Source: Austropuccinia psidii
Lineage: Eukaryota > Basidiomycota > Pucciniomycetes > Pucciniales > Sphaerophragmiaceae
Direction: 5' to 3'
Assembly (NCBI GenBank): GCA_023105745.1
Contig: JALGQZ010000009.1
Span: 31,040,107-31,104,106, forward strand
DNA: 64,000 bases
The translations under genes were made by a program, and so were the position numbers. This document shows positions 9,191-24,092 of this stretch, piece after piece. Position 1 is the first letter of the stretch. Every line of letters starts with the position of its first letter. A model generated the notes under the pieces. It saw nothing but the letters and a program-made list of their open reading frames with translations. It was not told where the DNA came from and ran no database searches.

Positions 9191-12100
9191 AACACAATCA
9201 TTTTGAATTTTTTTTCCTATTTCAAATATTCAGGCCGTAATCTTTGGAAAAGTATGTTAATTTTATTTTCAAAATATTTGAGCATGTCTTTGAGTTGATA
9301 TGTCTATTACTTTGACCTTGCTTCAAAGTCACTTACAACCCACTGTGGATTCTTATTATTGATAAATCTGAACCAAATTATAATTCTTCAAAACTCTATA
9401 TCAAATATTGGTAAAAATAAATCCTATTATCTTATGGAATTAAATAAATGAGCCAGAGATATCATTTAATCAGACATAGTCTATAAAGAGTGTATGGTAC
9501 TAGACATGTTCTTCTTTTCAAATTACAGATAATTGAGAAAAACTCAGAGATAAAGCAAATTTACAATAAGAACTCTAAATAATTTTTTGAGAAAAAAAAG
9601 AATTAGAATCACATACAAGTTCAACCTCTCTTTGGAGGCCACCAAAATATTAAATAATTTGAAAGTGAAAAAGTTGAATACTATTTTTTTCAAGCTTATG
9701 TTGTCATTTTTTCTTACTAATATCTATATAATATTTAGAGTCCTTTGAGCTGTTCATCTATTTAAATGAGGATCCCTAATAAATTCAGAAATTTTAATGT
9801 AAATAAAAGCCTTATATTATTTTCCTCAATGTTTTTTATTTTTTGATATTTCTCATTTTTTCATCCTTCTGAGGTAAGATCATTATGTTTTAGTTCAAAT
9901 TCTGAATTTATCAGAAAATAAACATTTGTTTGGATTATACCACATATATGAATTTGTTTTTTTTCTTAATATTTAAATATATTTTTCAACATTAAAAAAT
10001 TTCATAATCATCAAATAAATAAATATTATTATATAATACAGGAAAGGAAATTCAGGAAGTAGTTATTTAGAAAGAAAATATAATAACTAATATAAGTTTA
10101 TGAGGATAGCTCAATATATATTATATTAAACACAAAAAGAAATTAAAATCATTTTACTTAGATTTTAAAATTCTTATTTCAGCGGGGTCAATAGATAAGG
10201 TAGAAATTTTAGCTATCAGCGATAAACTATCCTTGCTAAAGAAATTATTTCCATTTAATTTTTTTAAAATCTGATATCAAAAATAACAAAATACTTTAAT
10301 AAAAAGAGTTTGACTTATTTTATAACTAAATTATTTCCACCCCAAATCCAAAGATATTATCTGATAGAAGATACATACAGGAAAAAAACTATAACAAGAG
10401 GTATATAAAACATGAATTGTACTTAGAACATCTCCATATATAAAAAAGGGCAAATAAGTCCATGAATTAGGGTCTTGAGGAGTAATTACGCTTCTTAAAG
10501 GAAATGGATTGTCCCCAAATATAAGGATAATAATTGATTTAAAGATTAAAATTTTAACAAATCCAAATTGTTGAATCGGGAAATGGAAATAAGATCTTTT
10601 TTCCAAGTTTTTACATGTAATTGGTGTAAGTAGCCAAGCTTACTATTTATAGGTTATCAACAAAGCTCTCTCATGATATCTAGCCAACATGTATGATTTT
10701 TCATAAAAAATTCACATAAGGTGATACTTGGTGGAAATTTAATTAATTTCTGTGTTATTTTGAAGTTGAATTAATCTCGATCATGAGAGTTCAAGGGGGA
10801 GCTATAAACTGTGAAATTAAACATAGATTTGTAAAGAAAAAATCTCAATGAAAAATTAATTATTCAATGATACTTAGTAAATTGCTTCAAAAAGCGTTTG
10901 GTCATGAAGATTTTTAGTTTTAGTAAGTCTTATTTCAAAATAAATTAAAGAAGGATACTATTAACTAATAATATTCCTGTATGTGTAATAAATGGAAAGT
11001 CTGTTCTAAGCTGTAACACCTATTTATAGTTTCAGCTTTTTAACATATAATATGTAATAAGATACAAAAATAACTTCTTTTAGTAATTGAGAGCTCCTTT
11101 TCCTGTTTGACAATGAAGGTTTTAAAATCTTTAGCACACACTTATATTGAGGGAATTAAGTTGAAAGTGTGTGGCTTGGATTTGTGGCTTAAGTTTCTTC
11201 TAAGAATTCTGTTTTATGATTTCATTTCCATTTTTTCTACCAGCCTGTATCCAATATATCTTCTCTTTTACTTACCAAATGCAACAATTTTTCTCAGGTA
11301 CAGCAAATTTACTCATGGTGAATAGGGTATCTACTTTTTCTCTCCCCTGAGAAGAAATCCATTCTATATTGCAGTATTTTTCATCAAATTTTTTGCTTCC
11401 AATCAAAATTCTTCTGATTTTCACAATAACTTTGAAGCTGTTTTAATAATATTTAAATATTGTGAGTATCAATAAAATTAGATATATTGTTAAATAAATA
11501 CTTTATAGAATTTCTTTATTTAAAAATAATTGTTTATTTCAATTCATGGAGAGGAGATCCATTAACATCTCATTCAAGCCCAAGTTATCAAAATATGTAT
11601 TAAAAAATTCAAGGCTTTGTTTATTGCATGTGAATTATTATCTAACAATTGACATATATATATATGTATATCAAGAAGATGAGGAAATTTATCTTTTCGA
11701 AAAAATTTTCTTTATCTTATCATGAGAGGAATTCTGTTCTATTTGCTGAAATAATATCTTTTGAGCTAATTTTTTTTTGAGCAAGAATAAAGATCAAGTT
11801 CAGATGAGTTTTTATTAATAAGACTACTGATTTATACCTTGTAAAGCCTTTTAGTGATACAAAAATTCAAGAAGAGATTTTTCTATTTTGATATCTCATT
11901 ACTTTGAGGAAAATAAAACAAAGCTTTCAGATTATATAATTGGGTTTTTTATGTTATTCAGAGGAATCAATAGAGATATATTTATATGTTGCAACAAAAA
12001 AATAATCAAATTATTTAAATATACATCAATAAAGAAAGGAAGGATAGAAATAGATAATATTTTAAATTATATAAGCCATTAATTTATGGAAAGCCAACAT

Positions 12101-12749
12101 ACACTCACAATTTTCTTTTTTAGAAATTGTACTTCCTCATTTGAAAGTATACAAATATGAAAATTATGAAAAAACTCCTTTGAGTAATTAATGAAATTAT
12201 TTAAAGTGTATGTATCATTTCCTCATTGAGATTAAAGCAAAATTTGGAACAGATAATTTTATGTATCACATAATATAATTTGAAATGATTTAAAAGTGTT
12301 GCATATTGGTAAGCAACCTTTCAAAAATTTTATAGAAAATTTAGGGTACTGGTAAAGCCGTGTAAGCCCTGGAATTGTTTCAAAATCTTATGGCCAAACC
12401 AAATAAGTGAACTGATTTCTCGGAAAAGATTTTTCATGCTTAGTTTTTAGGACTTTTTTTAATTATTTTTGCGATATTTTTTGCAGAATAGAATGTCAAG
12501 ATACCCAAATGTTTTTCTTTTTTTTGTCAAATTTATCCAAATTTGCCAATTTTTTTGAAAGATTCATCAAAATTATTCCCACCTATGAATTTTCATAATT
12601 ATTTTTGCTATGAAGGGCAGGATCTTGGGAATCAAAAAACAGATGGCAATACGTTTGAGTTTTTTTCAGGTGGGGAAGTTGTAGGCCCCAAAATTGTTTT
12701 TATTATTTTTTTTATATTCTTTAGTAAATTGAAAATCATATTTATGACA
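9191..12749. other. AT-rich region without recognisable genes
   Basis: Short open frames only (up to about 90 codons), with no domain or motif recognised and no codon pattern distinct from the background. No LTR ends, PBS or tRNA seen. Confidence 0.7.
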
Positions 12750-12866
12750 TTGATGGAATTAAAAATCCCATTAATGGAAGTAAAAATGGCATACATGACA
12801 TCAACAATGACATTTATGCCATTCATGGAAGAAACAACGCTATAAATGGGATTTTTTCCAATGAAG
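12750..12866. repeat. Imperfect foldback (inverted repeat)
   Basis: Outer arms AAAAATCCCATT (about 12761-12772) and AAATGGGATTTTT (about 12844-12856) are complementary. An inner pair AATGGCATA and TATGCCATT forms a second stem at 12785-12823. The block also carries repeated ATGGAAG motifs. It looks like a decayed small inverted-repeat element or a chance cluster; no target duplication was found. Confidence 0.5.
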
Positions 12867-15800
12867 GTTTTTTTTTGGATTAATTTTGATTGAAAATGGG
12901 TCCAGGGAACCCATCATGTGTCTTTACTAAAAACTTACATGTTTTTACAAATTTATGGCAAAAAAATGTAAGGGCTTAAGTGAATTTATCAAAGCCCAAA
13001 ATTTATTACTCAAAGAGAAATTTGGTTTCAAAATTAATTGAAGAATAAATTTATAGAAGGTTTATTTCATATTTTTTGAAACTTTTTTCATTTTATATTT
13101 AGCTTAATATAATAAAGCTATATATTTATCCATTTTGTAAAATTACTACAGCTCAAATTTAAGCTAAGATATAGTATATATTCTGATAATTAAGATTTCA
13201 AAAATTAAAATATAAATTAATTTGCATATAAAGCTTGATTATTAAAAGATTTTATTATCAATGAACCACCATTTTGTTAAAAAAATGGAAATGAATAAAT
13301 ACATTCTTGAAATAAAATAGAACATTCTATATGGGATTCAGGGCCAGGCTCTTATATTTGGATTAATATTTAAGCTGAAATTTACTCTAGGAACATTTTA
13401 AGCTAAGTCTGAATATAAAATAATCTTCTGTTTCAATTTCAAAAACAAGGAAATAGAGCTCCAATTACAAAATAAAATTGAATCTTTTTATCATTTACCA
13501 TTATTATTGATTAAGCACTGAGGTATATTATATAATGAGCTAATAATAGTATTAGGAATAAGATTTGAGGCTTATGGAAATGAAACTCTCAAACGTTTAT
13601 TTTAAATGGGTACAAAATTATTATGAAATTACTTGAATTGGCCAGAGATTTCTATTGATTATGTTTTCGAAAGACTTTAAATGTATTAATTTATAAAGAA
13701 ATGTCGTCCGGTTTTAAGTTTAGATATATTTTTATAAAAGTCAAATTTTGATATTATAGTTATAATTGAAGCTGATATGCATGAGATTATTGGTTTTTTC
13801 CTAATGTGATTGAAAGATAATATATAAGTATTTGCAGCTAAATTCTATATGAAGAAATTTTTGATTTCTATTTTAATATCATTTAATTATAATGAATAAT
13901 AATTATTGATATTTATACTTATTACTGGGTACTTCATTTTATTTATCATAATTTTTTACCAAATACCAAAAATGAAATATCTCAGCCAATTAATTTGGAA
14001 TGGAGTTAATTTTTGAAGTGGTGCTAGGAGAAATTATCCACTTAAAATAAATAATATTATAGTTTTCCATTTATCATCATTATAATTTTTAAATAAAGAA
14101 ATTAAATGAATAATACACTCATTAATTTTCCATAAAATCATGTCACAGATAGTGAAACATTCCTTATATAAAAAAGTTCTGGATAATTAATAAGTTTCTA
14201 ACTGTTAATTCCAATAATTGGAAGAGCTTTGATTATAATTGAGGTTGGGGGGCTATTAGATTATAGAAAAAACGCTGAGATTTAGAATAAGTTAATAAAA
14301 TACAATAATCTAATTTCAAATAAATAAACATTCTTGAACATAGAACTATATAATTCTCATATATATTTGAGGTATATTTGGCTTTTCAGCGGACCAGAGA
14401 CTGAGTGAGAGGGAAGTTTGAGATCTTGGTGAGATCTGGGTGACTTCATTTCAATAATTCAATTCAACTACAGATTACAGAGCCTTTGTAGAGAAAATCT
14501 GCAGATTTTTCTTCAAATAAACATAAGATGTTGAGTAATAATTTCTCATAATTATTTTAGAATAAATAAAGTATCTATAGATAGAGTTTTGTCAGAAATA
14601 AAACAAAGTTATTTTCCTCCATTTACCAAAAAATTATTCATAATTTTTTCCTCTGAATTTAATATAATTACTTCCAAGAGGGGAGATAAATAAGAGTATG
14701 ATTGAGTTTTGAATATAAAAAAAGATGTTCAAAACTGTATATCATCTTTATAATATAAGTGTGAAATTTCTATTTACCTTGAAAGTCTCCAAACTGTATA
14801 ATGATTTCTATTTGAGTTTCCATAAGATATATATAGTATTAGAAAATGCGCAATCTAAATACAAAGATCTACCTGAATTAAATTTTGAGAAAAAGAGTAT
14901 TGAGTCTTCAATTGATTAATGAATTTATGTCACCACAAGTAATTACAGAAACAAATACTTTTCTGTATGGTTTTTTTTATCAAGAAGCTCATTATTTATT
15001 AATTGAATACAATTAATGGGTTAATTATTTTGAAATAACACTATTTTGGTGTAATAAAGCTAATAAATATATATTAGGAAAATATTGCTGATATCAAATG
15101 GGAGAAAATGAATAAATGTTGAATCCAAGTGAGGGAAGCATATTTTTGATAAAAAAAATCATCCAAGTATTTAAAAAACTTAATTTCCTTGAAGGAAACA
15201 TGAATTCTAGGGAAATAAGAAATATTAAAGAATATTAAAGCTACATAAATCTGGAGTTTGAGTGAAAATCATCTTATTTTAATATTATTATTAATTAGTG
15301 AGAAATTGTGTTATTTTAGTTCCTTTAGAGCTATTTCTGATGGAAAAAATTTCTAATTAATTAATCTTATTTGAAAAAATCATCTTTTGAAATAATATTG
15401 ATAGATATTCTTATGAAGATCTTTCTATCTATTCTTTATAAGTAAGATTTTCTGTTCAAAAGTGAAACTAAGATTATTGAGTAAAAAGAATGAGTTCTGA
15501 AGGTTTCAAACACATGCTCCAATGATATGAATAACTATCTATAATAATTATAAATTTTTATTTTTAGGAAAGTTGTTTTGAAGAATTTTTTGGAATGGTT
15601 GGAAGTTTTGGTAGTTATTTAATTTATTTCACAGAAAACCATAGAAAAAATTCTCCCCAGTTACATGAAAATTTACTTGGAGGAATTTTATCACTAATAT
15701 AGTGAATACTATTAGTATATATACCTAAAAAGGCTCATAAAGAAAATTTGAACCATTCTCAATTTGGTTTTTTGCTTAATTTATTTTGGCTGTTTAGAAG

Positions 15801-17767
15801 AATGTGAAACTATAGATATTCCTCACTAAATACAACACACTTTTCACCTTATTATGGAAGATTCAATAATCACTTATGAGCTTATGAAAAGTATTCAAAT
15901 ATGAGGCATAATGATAAAAATATAAAATTCAAAGTGAATTTTATGGCTCCAGAATTTTGTTGGATGAATTTTTTAAATTTTAAGTTTCATTAATTCAGAA
16001 TATGAGATTCCTTTTTTGGAGAAAAAGAAGTCTCATATTGGTTAACTTGGTGATTTTTATTTTTTAAGATCTGAAGAGGCTATTATCTTTTCTTAAAATG
16101 AAGAATATATTTTTCTTTTTGGATAGGCTCAAAATAATTCTAGTTTTTTTCAACATACTTTAAAAATGAGACTCATAGGAAAGTGAGATCAGGTTCAATA
16201 AATATTGAGAAAGATTTATAGCTTTTATCAGAAAATTTTAATCTCTATCGTATACTGTATTATAGAAATTATTGATATTATCAATAGATTCCTTCTATTC
16301 AAATTCTTGGTGCTCTTGTTAGTTATTCAAGATATATATTGTTTATATTATTTATTAATTTAACAGAAGCATCAGTTTTTTCTCACATAAATCAAAGTAT
16401 TTCCAATCAAGCCTCTATAAAATAGTAAAATATTGTCACTCAATAAAAAAACGCTTCGACATATATAAATACTCATTCTTTTTATTCAAGACTTAGAAAT
16501 GCTTAGAGATATCTATCAAAAAATAAATCTATCCCATAAAATTAAGCTATATGATGGTGCTCAATACCCATAGATACAAATTCTTACCCAAAAAAGTTTC
16601 TGCCTCTTCTTTGCCACAATATAGAAATCTGTAATTGATCCATTGATTTTTTGCTTAATGAGAATTGCAAAGAAATTTTGATTATTTCAGATAGATAGGA
16701 TTCAAGGTAAATATTATTTAGCATATATTCATAGTAAAACCATCATAAAGCTATGAAAAAGGAGACAGGAAATTATCATATATACTATGAAAATGGAAAA
16801 TCCCTTTATGAATTTGAAAAAGGCACTTTATTTATTTCAGCTTGAGAAGTAAACTAATTTCAAGCTTGGTAAACTCAAGATGTTATAATACTGAAGGATA
16901 ATTATTCAAATAGATGAAAAAAGGATTTTTCGAGTTTATGTCAACCCTTTGTAGAGATATATTGTTCTCATCTTGATATTATTAATTGGATTATTCAAGA
17001 AAGTGATTTTTGATGTTTTGAGTGAAAGAAAATTTTTGAGCAAGAAATAGCATGAATAACAAAACAAAAAACCCATATTTACTCATAAAAGATGAATGAA
17101 AACTTATTATTAAAATGAAGAAAAAAGGGGATTCATTTCTTTTACCTCAAATGAGTTCTTTTTGTTAAAGTGACAAATATCTCCAAGTTTGTGAGTTGTT
17201 TTTTTTTTTTGGTTAAAAACCGATTCCAGAATTAGTTGAAATTCTTCTTGAGAATAAATAAAGCTTTGTGAGAGGAAACTTTGGAGAAAAAAAAGGTGTT
17301 TTTCTTGAAGAAGGTTATTTGCTTTAGCTGGAAAGCCTATGTTTCTTCCAAATGAGCCTAATTCATTTTTCAAAAAAAATGTTACTACTTGGCTTCAAAC
17401 AACTTATAAGCTTTTTATTATTAAAAAGAATGTATTTTTTATCTTTTGAAGAAAGTTAGCAACACTTTTAGAAATTATGATCTTTGTACAGTTTTTGATA
17501 ATTGTGTTTTTTATTTTACAATCCTATTATCAAATAAAATATTGTTGTTTCTTTTTTTTTGTTTTTATCAAAGTTTTTCGAAGTTTGTTTTATTTATTTT
17601 CTTGAGTTTTTTTAAATTCTTTGCAGCTATTTATTAGTCCAATTCATCCCCCCCTTTCTTTGGACTCTATGATAAGACTCAGATAGAAAAACTCCATATA
17701 AAAAATGAAAAAAAGTTATCAATACAACACAAACGATCCTAGAAGAGAGGAATTCAATTCTTCTTGA
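12867..17767. other. AT-rich region without recognisable genes
   Basis: No coding domain, RNA gene or element end identified. A run of C on the plus strand at about 17648-17655 (ATCCCCCCC) would be a polypurine-tract-like run on the minus strand, but no flanking LTR could be established. Confidence 0.65.
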
Positions 17768-17830
17768 TAGCGAGTGTCGCTCTTACCCGCGCGCGCGACA
17801 TGGGCAATCGACTCTTGGAGCCGTTTGACC
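17768..17830. other. GC-rich islet in the AT desert
   Basis: About 60 bp including CCCGCGCGCGCGACATGGGC, with abundant CpG, inside surroundings that are mostly A and T. No open frame, hairpin or tRNA fold was convincing. It may be a fragment of a GC-richer repeat. Confidence 0.6.
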
Positions 17831-20800
17831 TATTTAGCTTTCATGTTATTTTTTAACCTATTGTTTCAAAATTTCAATTTTTCTTTTTCAAAAACTCTTT
17901 ATTTTCTTGAAAGTGAAATTCCTATATAAGTCTCAAAAAGGAGTACAAAATAAGGAAAAGTGAAAAAAAGAAAAGCTGTAAAACTAGAAACAAAAAAATT
18001 CAAGCAAGCATTAAAACAAACAGCTTTTTTAAGAAATAGAAAATGTAAAAAACCAGAATTTTTTCTACAAATTATTCTTAATAAATTCAATTAAACCAAA
18101 AATGGTCCAGATTTTCAAAAGAAAAGGAACAAAGTACGAAAGAAATTTATCTACTCATAAAAAAGAGTTTTTTAAAGAGTAGAAATTTGCCACAATAATT
18201 GAAATATAAAGAAAATAAGTATACCTCCTTCTTATTTAAAAGAATAAGTTTATTAGAAAATTAAGATTTTCTAAAACAGACATAGTTTCATTTTCTCATA
18301 ATTGAACACCTTTTTATCACATTTAAACATATTTTGTGTTTCTTATTAATATATTCATTTTTTCTGAAAATTTAACCAAGAGATATCTTTTAATTTGTCA
18401 AATTATTATTTTTGAGATAAATATGAAGAAATAAGCCAAAATTCCTGAATAAATGAAATTATTATTAAGAATATTAACTAAAAGTGACTTTTGATAAAAG
18501 AAAATAATTTGATTTTTTTGTCAAATATGTTAGCTGAATTCTCAAAAGACCAATATTCTAAATAGTAGAAGCTTCATCAGAACTAAATTTAAATCTTTGA
18601 GTTTCTTTTGAAGTATATATATTTCATTGGCTGATGAATAATGTAAAGCTTGGGCTATAGAAAGGGAAGAAACAACACTTCCTTAAAGCTGAGATACCTA
18701 TCAAATCGTAATATTAATGGTAAGATATTTCATTAACAAAAGTAAGATTTGGTTAAATATTCTATGGGAAAGTCTTTTTCCACGTTTCTTTGATATTATC
18801 TGAATAAAGACTTTTTATTGAAAAGATTAATTAATAATATTGATACTGCTTTTATTTAGTTTAAGCTTCGTTTTGAAAAGAATTATACAGGAAGAAGTTC
18901 ATCCCAGATTTCTATTCTTAGATTAAATAATTTATATTATGATTTTTTAGGGGTAATTAGAATAATTGATAGAGGAATAAGACAAGATTACTAAAATAAT
19001 TTTGAGCGAAAGAATTTTTTCAATTTTTTTAACTCATTTGGAAGATTATTGTGAGCTATTAGAAGTTTTCCTTCAATTTATAACAAAACTGAAATAAATC
19101 CATTTTTTCATCAAGATCTATTATATTTATTATGTAAGTAAGAATTCATTCAGAATTTGTATGAAGTATTAAAAATGATGTACTTAGTTTCAAGATATCT
19201 CATTAAGGGATACCTATGATATACACATATCTAGATATGGATTTTTTGGGAAAAAATTCCCCTTGATTAATTTTTTTATGTTTATATGAGCTATTTGCTA
19301 TGTATTTCCAGTAGATTTATCATAATTAATAGAGAAGATTATGATTTCATCTTTGAAATAATATTATTTTAATTGTGAAGAATATAATACGAAATAGATT
19401 CTAGAAATACAATTGTTTCAATTCTTTCAAGTAAATGAATTATTTTATAGAATACCAATGAATACATTGATATATTGCTTAATGATATCAAAAAAATGAT
19501 CTCAAAGTCATGAAATTAATAATTCCATTTTGATAATATAATATGCAGTTTTTTGAAAAAAAAAGGTTAAATCTATAGCTACTATGTACTTTTGAGGATT
19601 GGGAAAGTAATTTATTGAGAAAAATGGTAAAGCTTGAGATATGGGAAATGAGATATATAATATGAAATAGTGAAGACAAGGGAAATATTTCCTTGAGTTT
19701 AAAATTGATAACTGGCTCGATACACTGATAATATGTTACAGATGGAAAAATAATCGTCTTTATTCCAATTTATTCATGATCAATTGAGTGTTTATACCTC
19801 CAAAGATTGTGGCTCAATTGATTTTTAAAACAAAATCAATGTCTTTCATGCAAAAATTAGATAATTTTGAAACTTGATCCGACTTTCAGAACATGCCTAT
19901 GGGTATGAAATTATTTTACGCTGTAAATTCCCTTAAACGTTCTACTTTTTTTCCATGAATATATTTTATTAATACTTGTCTTTTTTTACAAAAAGAATAA
20001 TATATCCCTTCTATTAAAATCAAATAATTACTTTGTTGTGAGTATTTAATCAAATTTTTTCAGAGAGAAAAATAGACAGATATTTCTCTAAATTAATCTT
20101 TAAAAACCTATAAGCCCCTCTTCCCAGTATAATGAGATGAATTTTAATTTGAGTGATTAATTTTGAATTAGAAAGTATCCTAAAGTTAATTTAAATAAAA
20201 ATAATCTGTCTTTCAGCCCCCACTTGATCTTCAAAAAATTCTTCTTCAAGCAAATTAAATTTATATGAGATAAAAAAAACCCTTGCCTCCTATTTTTCAT
20301 TGAAGCCAAAACTTCTAGTTAGGTATTGTATTTCTTGGCTTAATGATTCAAATAATAAGATTTATTTGAGTTCATTTCAAAAATAATATTAATATTAGTT
20401 TATATATTTTTTCTTTATACTTATATAAGTAATCGCCTTAATAGCTTAGTGGTATACATTATTGAAATAGGTCGTATCAATATGTTCTTTTCTTATTAAG
20501 TAATAAATTCAAAGACAAAACAATATTTCTAATTCAGGATGTAAATAAATTGATAAGGGAATCTGGAAGATGAGGAATCAGGTTTTTAATTGCGGAGAAA
20601 AATTTATATAACTAGAATGCATAGTTCTTTTTATTTTATGGATAAAAATAATAATTTTTTTTCCATATATTTTCTTTCCTATAATTTATTGATATTTCAA
20701 ATTGAGTTAGATTAAAGATTCTCATTTTTTTAATATTTATAATTCTAAACAATTATAGTCCAGGAGAAGAGAGAGGTACTCGCTAATTTATTGCTCATTT

Positions 20801-22370
20801 ATTGTGTTAAAAGAACTAAAATATGATGAATATTTAATTAAAAACCTACATAGGAGGTTTTCCATTTTAGATTTTATAAATTATTTTATAGGTAAATATC
20901 TGTAAAAATAAAATTTCGTATAAATAATAATTAGATATTTGCATAAAGCTATCGTTTTTGGGATTAAAAATATCTAAAGAGCTAGATATTATATAGCTAT
21001 AATGTATTTAATATTTGCTTCTCTGAAGTATTTTATTACTGGTGGTCTGTACTTAAAGATGGGATTTCAGACCAGAGTTTCTTTAAGGTGTGGATATGAA
21101 GAAATTAATTTTTTTTGATAGGTAAAATTATTAATAATAGTAATGTCAAGAGTTAAAAAAGAAACCTTCCAAAATCATGTCTTTGAAAGCTATTAGTAGA
21201 AACAAGTGAAACTATAAAGATTCATTGTTTCAAAAAAATTAGGATTTACCCCCAAAAGTTATATGGGAGATAATTCAAGCTAAAAAAGGATCTCTAACAG
21301 AATGATTTTCTTTTATTGATTGAGAATATACCAATAAGAAATTATTATTATAGAATAGTCTATGGAAAGGTCTTCCAAGAGAAAACACACCCAAAAATGA
21401 CCAGTAATAAGATATGAACTGAGTTTCAAAGCTAACAGTTATAAAAGATACTCCAATTGAATTTAGGAAGGGTTAAAGGGTAAAAATAATCAAAAGAGCT
21501 GAAAAGATGATTATAATAATTTTTGATATTTCTAAAAGGCTCAGAATAAATTTCAAATTGTTTTTGGAATTGTTAATATATTTGTTTGATTTCAACTGAA
21601 CTAATTATAAAAGTAAAAATATTCTGACATGAAAAGAAAATTTGGGGAAAAAATATATTATTTTATAGCCGCAAACTTCCTTCATAAAAAGGTAAATAGT
21701 TCTATAAAAAGTTTTTGAAAAAATTTTTAAAACAAAAGAAATTTTTTTGGAATCATTGAAACATTATTTGGACCAAAAAGGGCTTATTTTAGCCCTTCTA
21801 GCCATACAGCCAATAATTACTACAATAATAATTGGTTTTTAGTAATTAAAGAAGCCCAGATTTCCCTTAAATGAATATTGAAACAGTCTAACTATTTATA
21901 GTGAATTTTTTTCAGTTTCAGTTTTTTTAACCACTGCGAAGCTGTTAAAAATAACCTGGTTGGTATCAAAGACTCATAATAAATTGAGTCCCAGACCCTG
22001 TAACTGGTACCCAGTCCAAAAGACAGTGAAATCTTTCATTGATTTATAAATTGAATGCACATATTCAGGGAATTTGTGGGAGTCTGGCACACTATTAGCC
22101 AAGCTTTTTTTCCCCCTCCAACTTCAACCTTGTCAGTTATTTTTATTTAATTCCTAAAAGATTTATTCTACTAAAAATTAAAGTATGTAATCAAATTGAA
22201 AACTTTAAGTACCAAAATGGTAAATATTGATTCATAATATTTGAATTAAATCTTACTTATGTACTAAGTGTGTCAATATTGAAAAGATTTGTGAATTTTT
22301 TTGAATTACTAATTGATTCTGAACTACAAACCACACCCTTTTCTTAACACAAAGACACCTTAAAAAGAAG
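17831..22370. other. AT-rich region without recognisable genes
   Basis: Only short chance open frames. A tRNA-like A-box (TAGCTTAGTGG at about 20443) was examined and rejected. Confidence 0.65.
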
Positions 22371-22455
22371 CTATCCCAGCTGGTGGGGGTAGCAGGTACA
22401 GCCCATGTCCAACCTGCTTTCAACCTGGGTCTTAGCCTTGGTCATAACCTTGAAA
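22371..22455. other. GC-richer islet sharing motifs with 25560-25600 and 28960-29010
   Basis: It contains TGGGGGTAGCA, repeated exactly near 29000, and AACCTGCTTTCAACC, whose reverse complement occurs at about 25582-25596. The three islets may be pieces of one dispersed repeat; the identity is unknown. Confidence 0.5.
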
Positions 22456-23936
22456 TATTTTTTCAGATACTTTCAGCCCCAGATTTGGTAATTTTGAGTT
22501 TCAATTAATAGAAATAGAAGATAATGGATTTCCAATGATTCTTATTTGTCTACTTATTCAGAACATATAGAATTCTCACTGATCAAATCTACAATTGATT
22601 ATTTAATTGATATTCCTTTCAACAGGGAATAATATTTTTTTAAAAAAAAAATCTAAGAATCAATGCCACAGAATCAGATTTTATCTATCTATTTTAAGAA
22701 ATAAACTATTGTTTAATTCCCCACTAAAACATAAATTTAATCTTTAACTCTTTTCTGAGTAAGAAATAGGATTGATACCAAATAATTATGACAAAAAGAA
22801 AATACTTTTCCAACACAATGACATTTGAAAAAGGACCTTTTACTCATTTTCATATACTTTAAATAAAATTGCAAATAAATATTGCAAGGCTTGAATATTT
22901 TACTGAGAAATATCAAATACTTCAAGCACTCACCTACTTACAATATTTATGAGAAATATGAATTTAATTTTTTTCATTGAAATATATTTCTCCTTTTCTT
23001 CTACAAAGGATTTCTCTTATTAAAATTTCTTCTTTTATTTTCTGAATTAAAATTAATGAGTCATGGCAATATTAAGCTTTCAAAAATAACTTCTGAATGA
23101 AAAAATTACCACAGAAGCTTTTGGAGGCTATAGAGAAGCTAGTAATTTACTGAAATAAGAGATATTATTTTTGTGTGAAAAATTCATTATATTATTATTA
23201 TTAATCAATAGATTAATTATTATTTTTAAATGTGGTATATAGTAATCTATGCCAAATTGGCTGGTAAATTTGAACTTCCTTGTTGATTAAGCTCTGTACC
23301 TCTTACAATATACCTGGTTTCTGCTTTTGAATGTTATTTAAATTATTCATTTGCATTTTTGAAATGTGTTGAAATTTCCTCACCTTTTTTCCTACTTAGT
23401 TTATTTTCTTATAGATTACTTAGATTGGGGAGCACTGTTATTTTCAAATTTGAAAATTTATATAATTTGTTTTTGTATTCCTCATCGTACAGATCCATCA
23501 CATCGCTCTCATGCCTAAAGTTTTTCATCATTGAAAGCTGTTTTTTTTGACCCAAAAAGTGAAACAAAACTGAAAAAATTGAAAATTGTCATTTTCGGTG
23601 ATGCTATTTGAATATAAAAATGATGTTTATTTTTGAAATTTTACTTGATTTATTTTCTTTAATTTTTCAATATTTTTTCTTGATTTCCTTGAATTTTCAT
23701 TCTTTTAGTTATATTTCCCGATTTTTATTGAGATTTGCTGATTTTGGTCTATTTTGGTTCATTTTTCTTTATCTTTTTTATTTTATTTTTTAATTTAAAT
23801 TTTTATTATTATTTTTAATGATTTCTTCCAGGTAATTCTAACTTTTTCGTTGCTGATGGTTTTTTCCAATTTTCTAATCGTTGAAATTTTTATCTTTTGA
23901 TTTTTTTTCTAATTGTTATTATTAGTACTATTATTT
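22456..23936. other. AT-rich region, strongly T-rich at its right end
   Basis: No genes recognised. From about 23360 to 23930 the plus strand is dominated by T runs, which mirrors the A-rich stretch on the other side of the inverted-repeat element. Confidence 0.6.
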
Positions 23937-23938
23937 TA

Positions 23939-24092
23939 GTTGTGGGTGCAGATACACTGAAAATATTGTTGTTACACTAATTACAATGTATTAGTAATTA
24001 TATTTTTTCAGTAAGCTTAGCATAAACAAAGAATTAATACTACACTGGAATCAGTGTAACAACACTGATTCCAGCGCATCCACACCCAAAAC
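23939..24092. mobile_element. MITE-like inverted-repeat element, about 154 bp, TA-flanked
   Basis: The left arm starts GTTGTGGGTGCAGATACACTG. The right arm ends CAGCGCATCCACACCCAAAAC. Read as reverse complements they pair over roughly 55 positions with about a dozen mismatches, mostly transitions. Both ends are bordered by TA (23937-23938 and 24093-24094), the target duplication typical of Tc1/mariner-pogo elements. The right arm contains a separate perfect 13-bp stem (CTGGAATCAGTGT with its complement, 4-base loop). No coding capacity, so it would be non-autonomous. Confidence 0.7.

Noticed and set aside
20434..20501. tRNA-like segment with TAGCTTAGTGG A-box and pairable CTTAATA/TATTAAG ends
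   Set aside because: The D-stem does not pair, no B-box of the GGTTCGANTCC type follows, and no acceptable anticodon arm forms.
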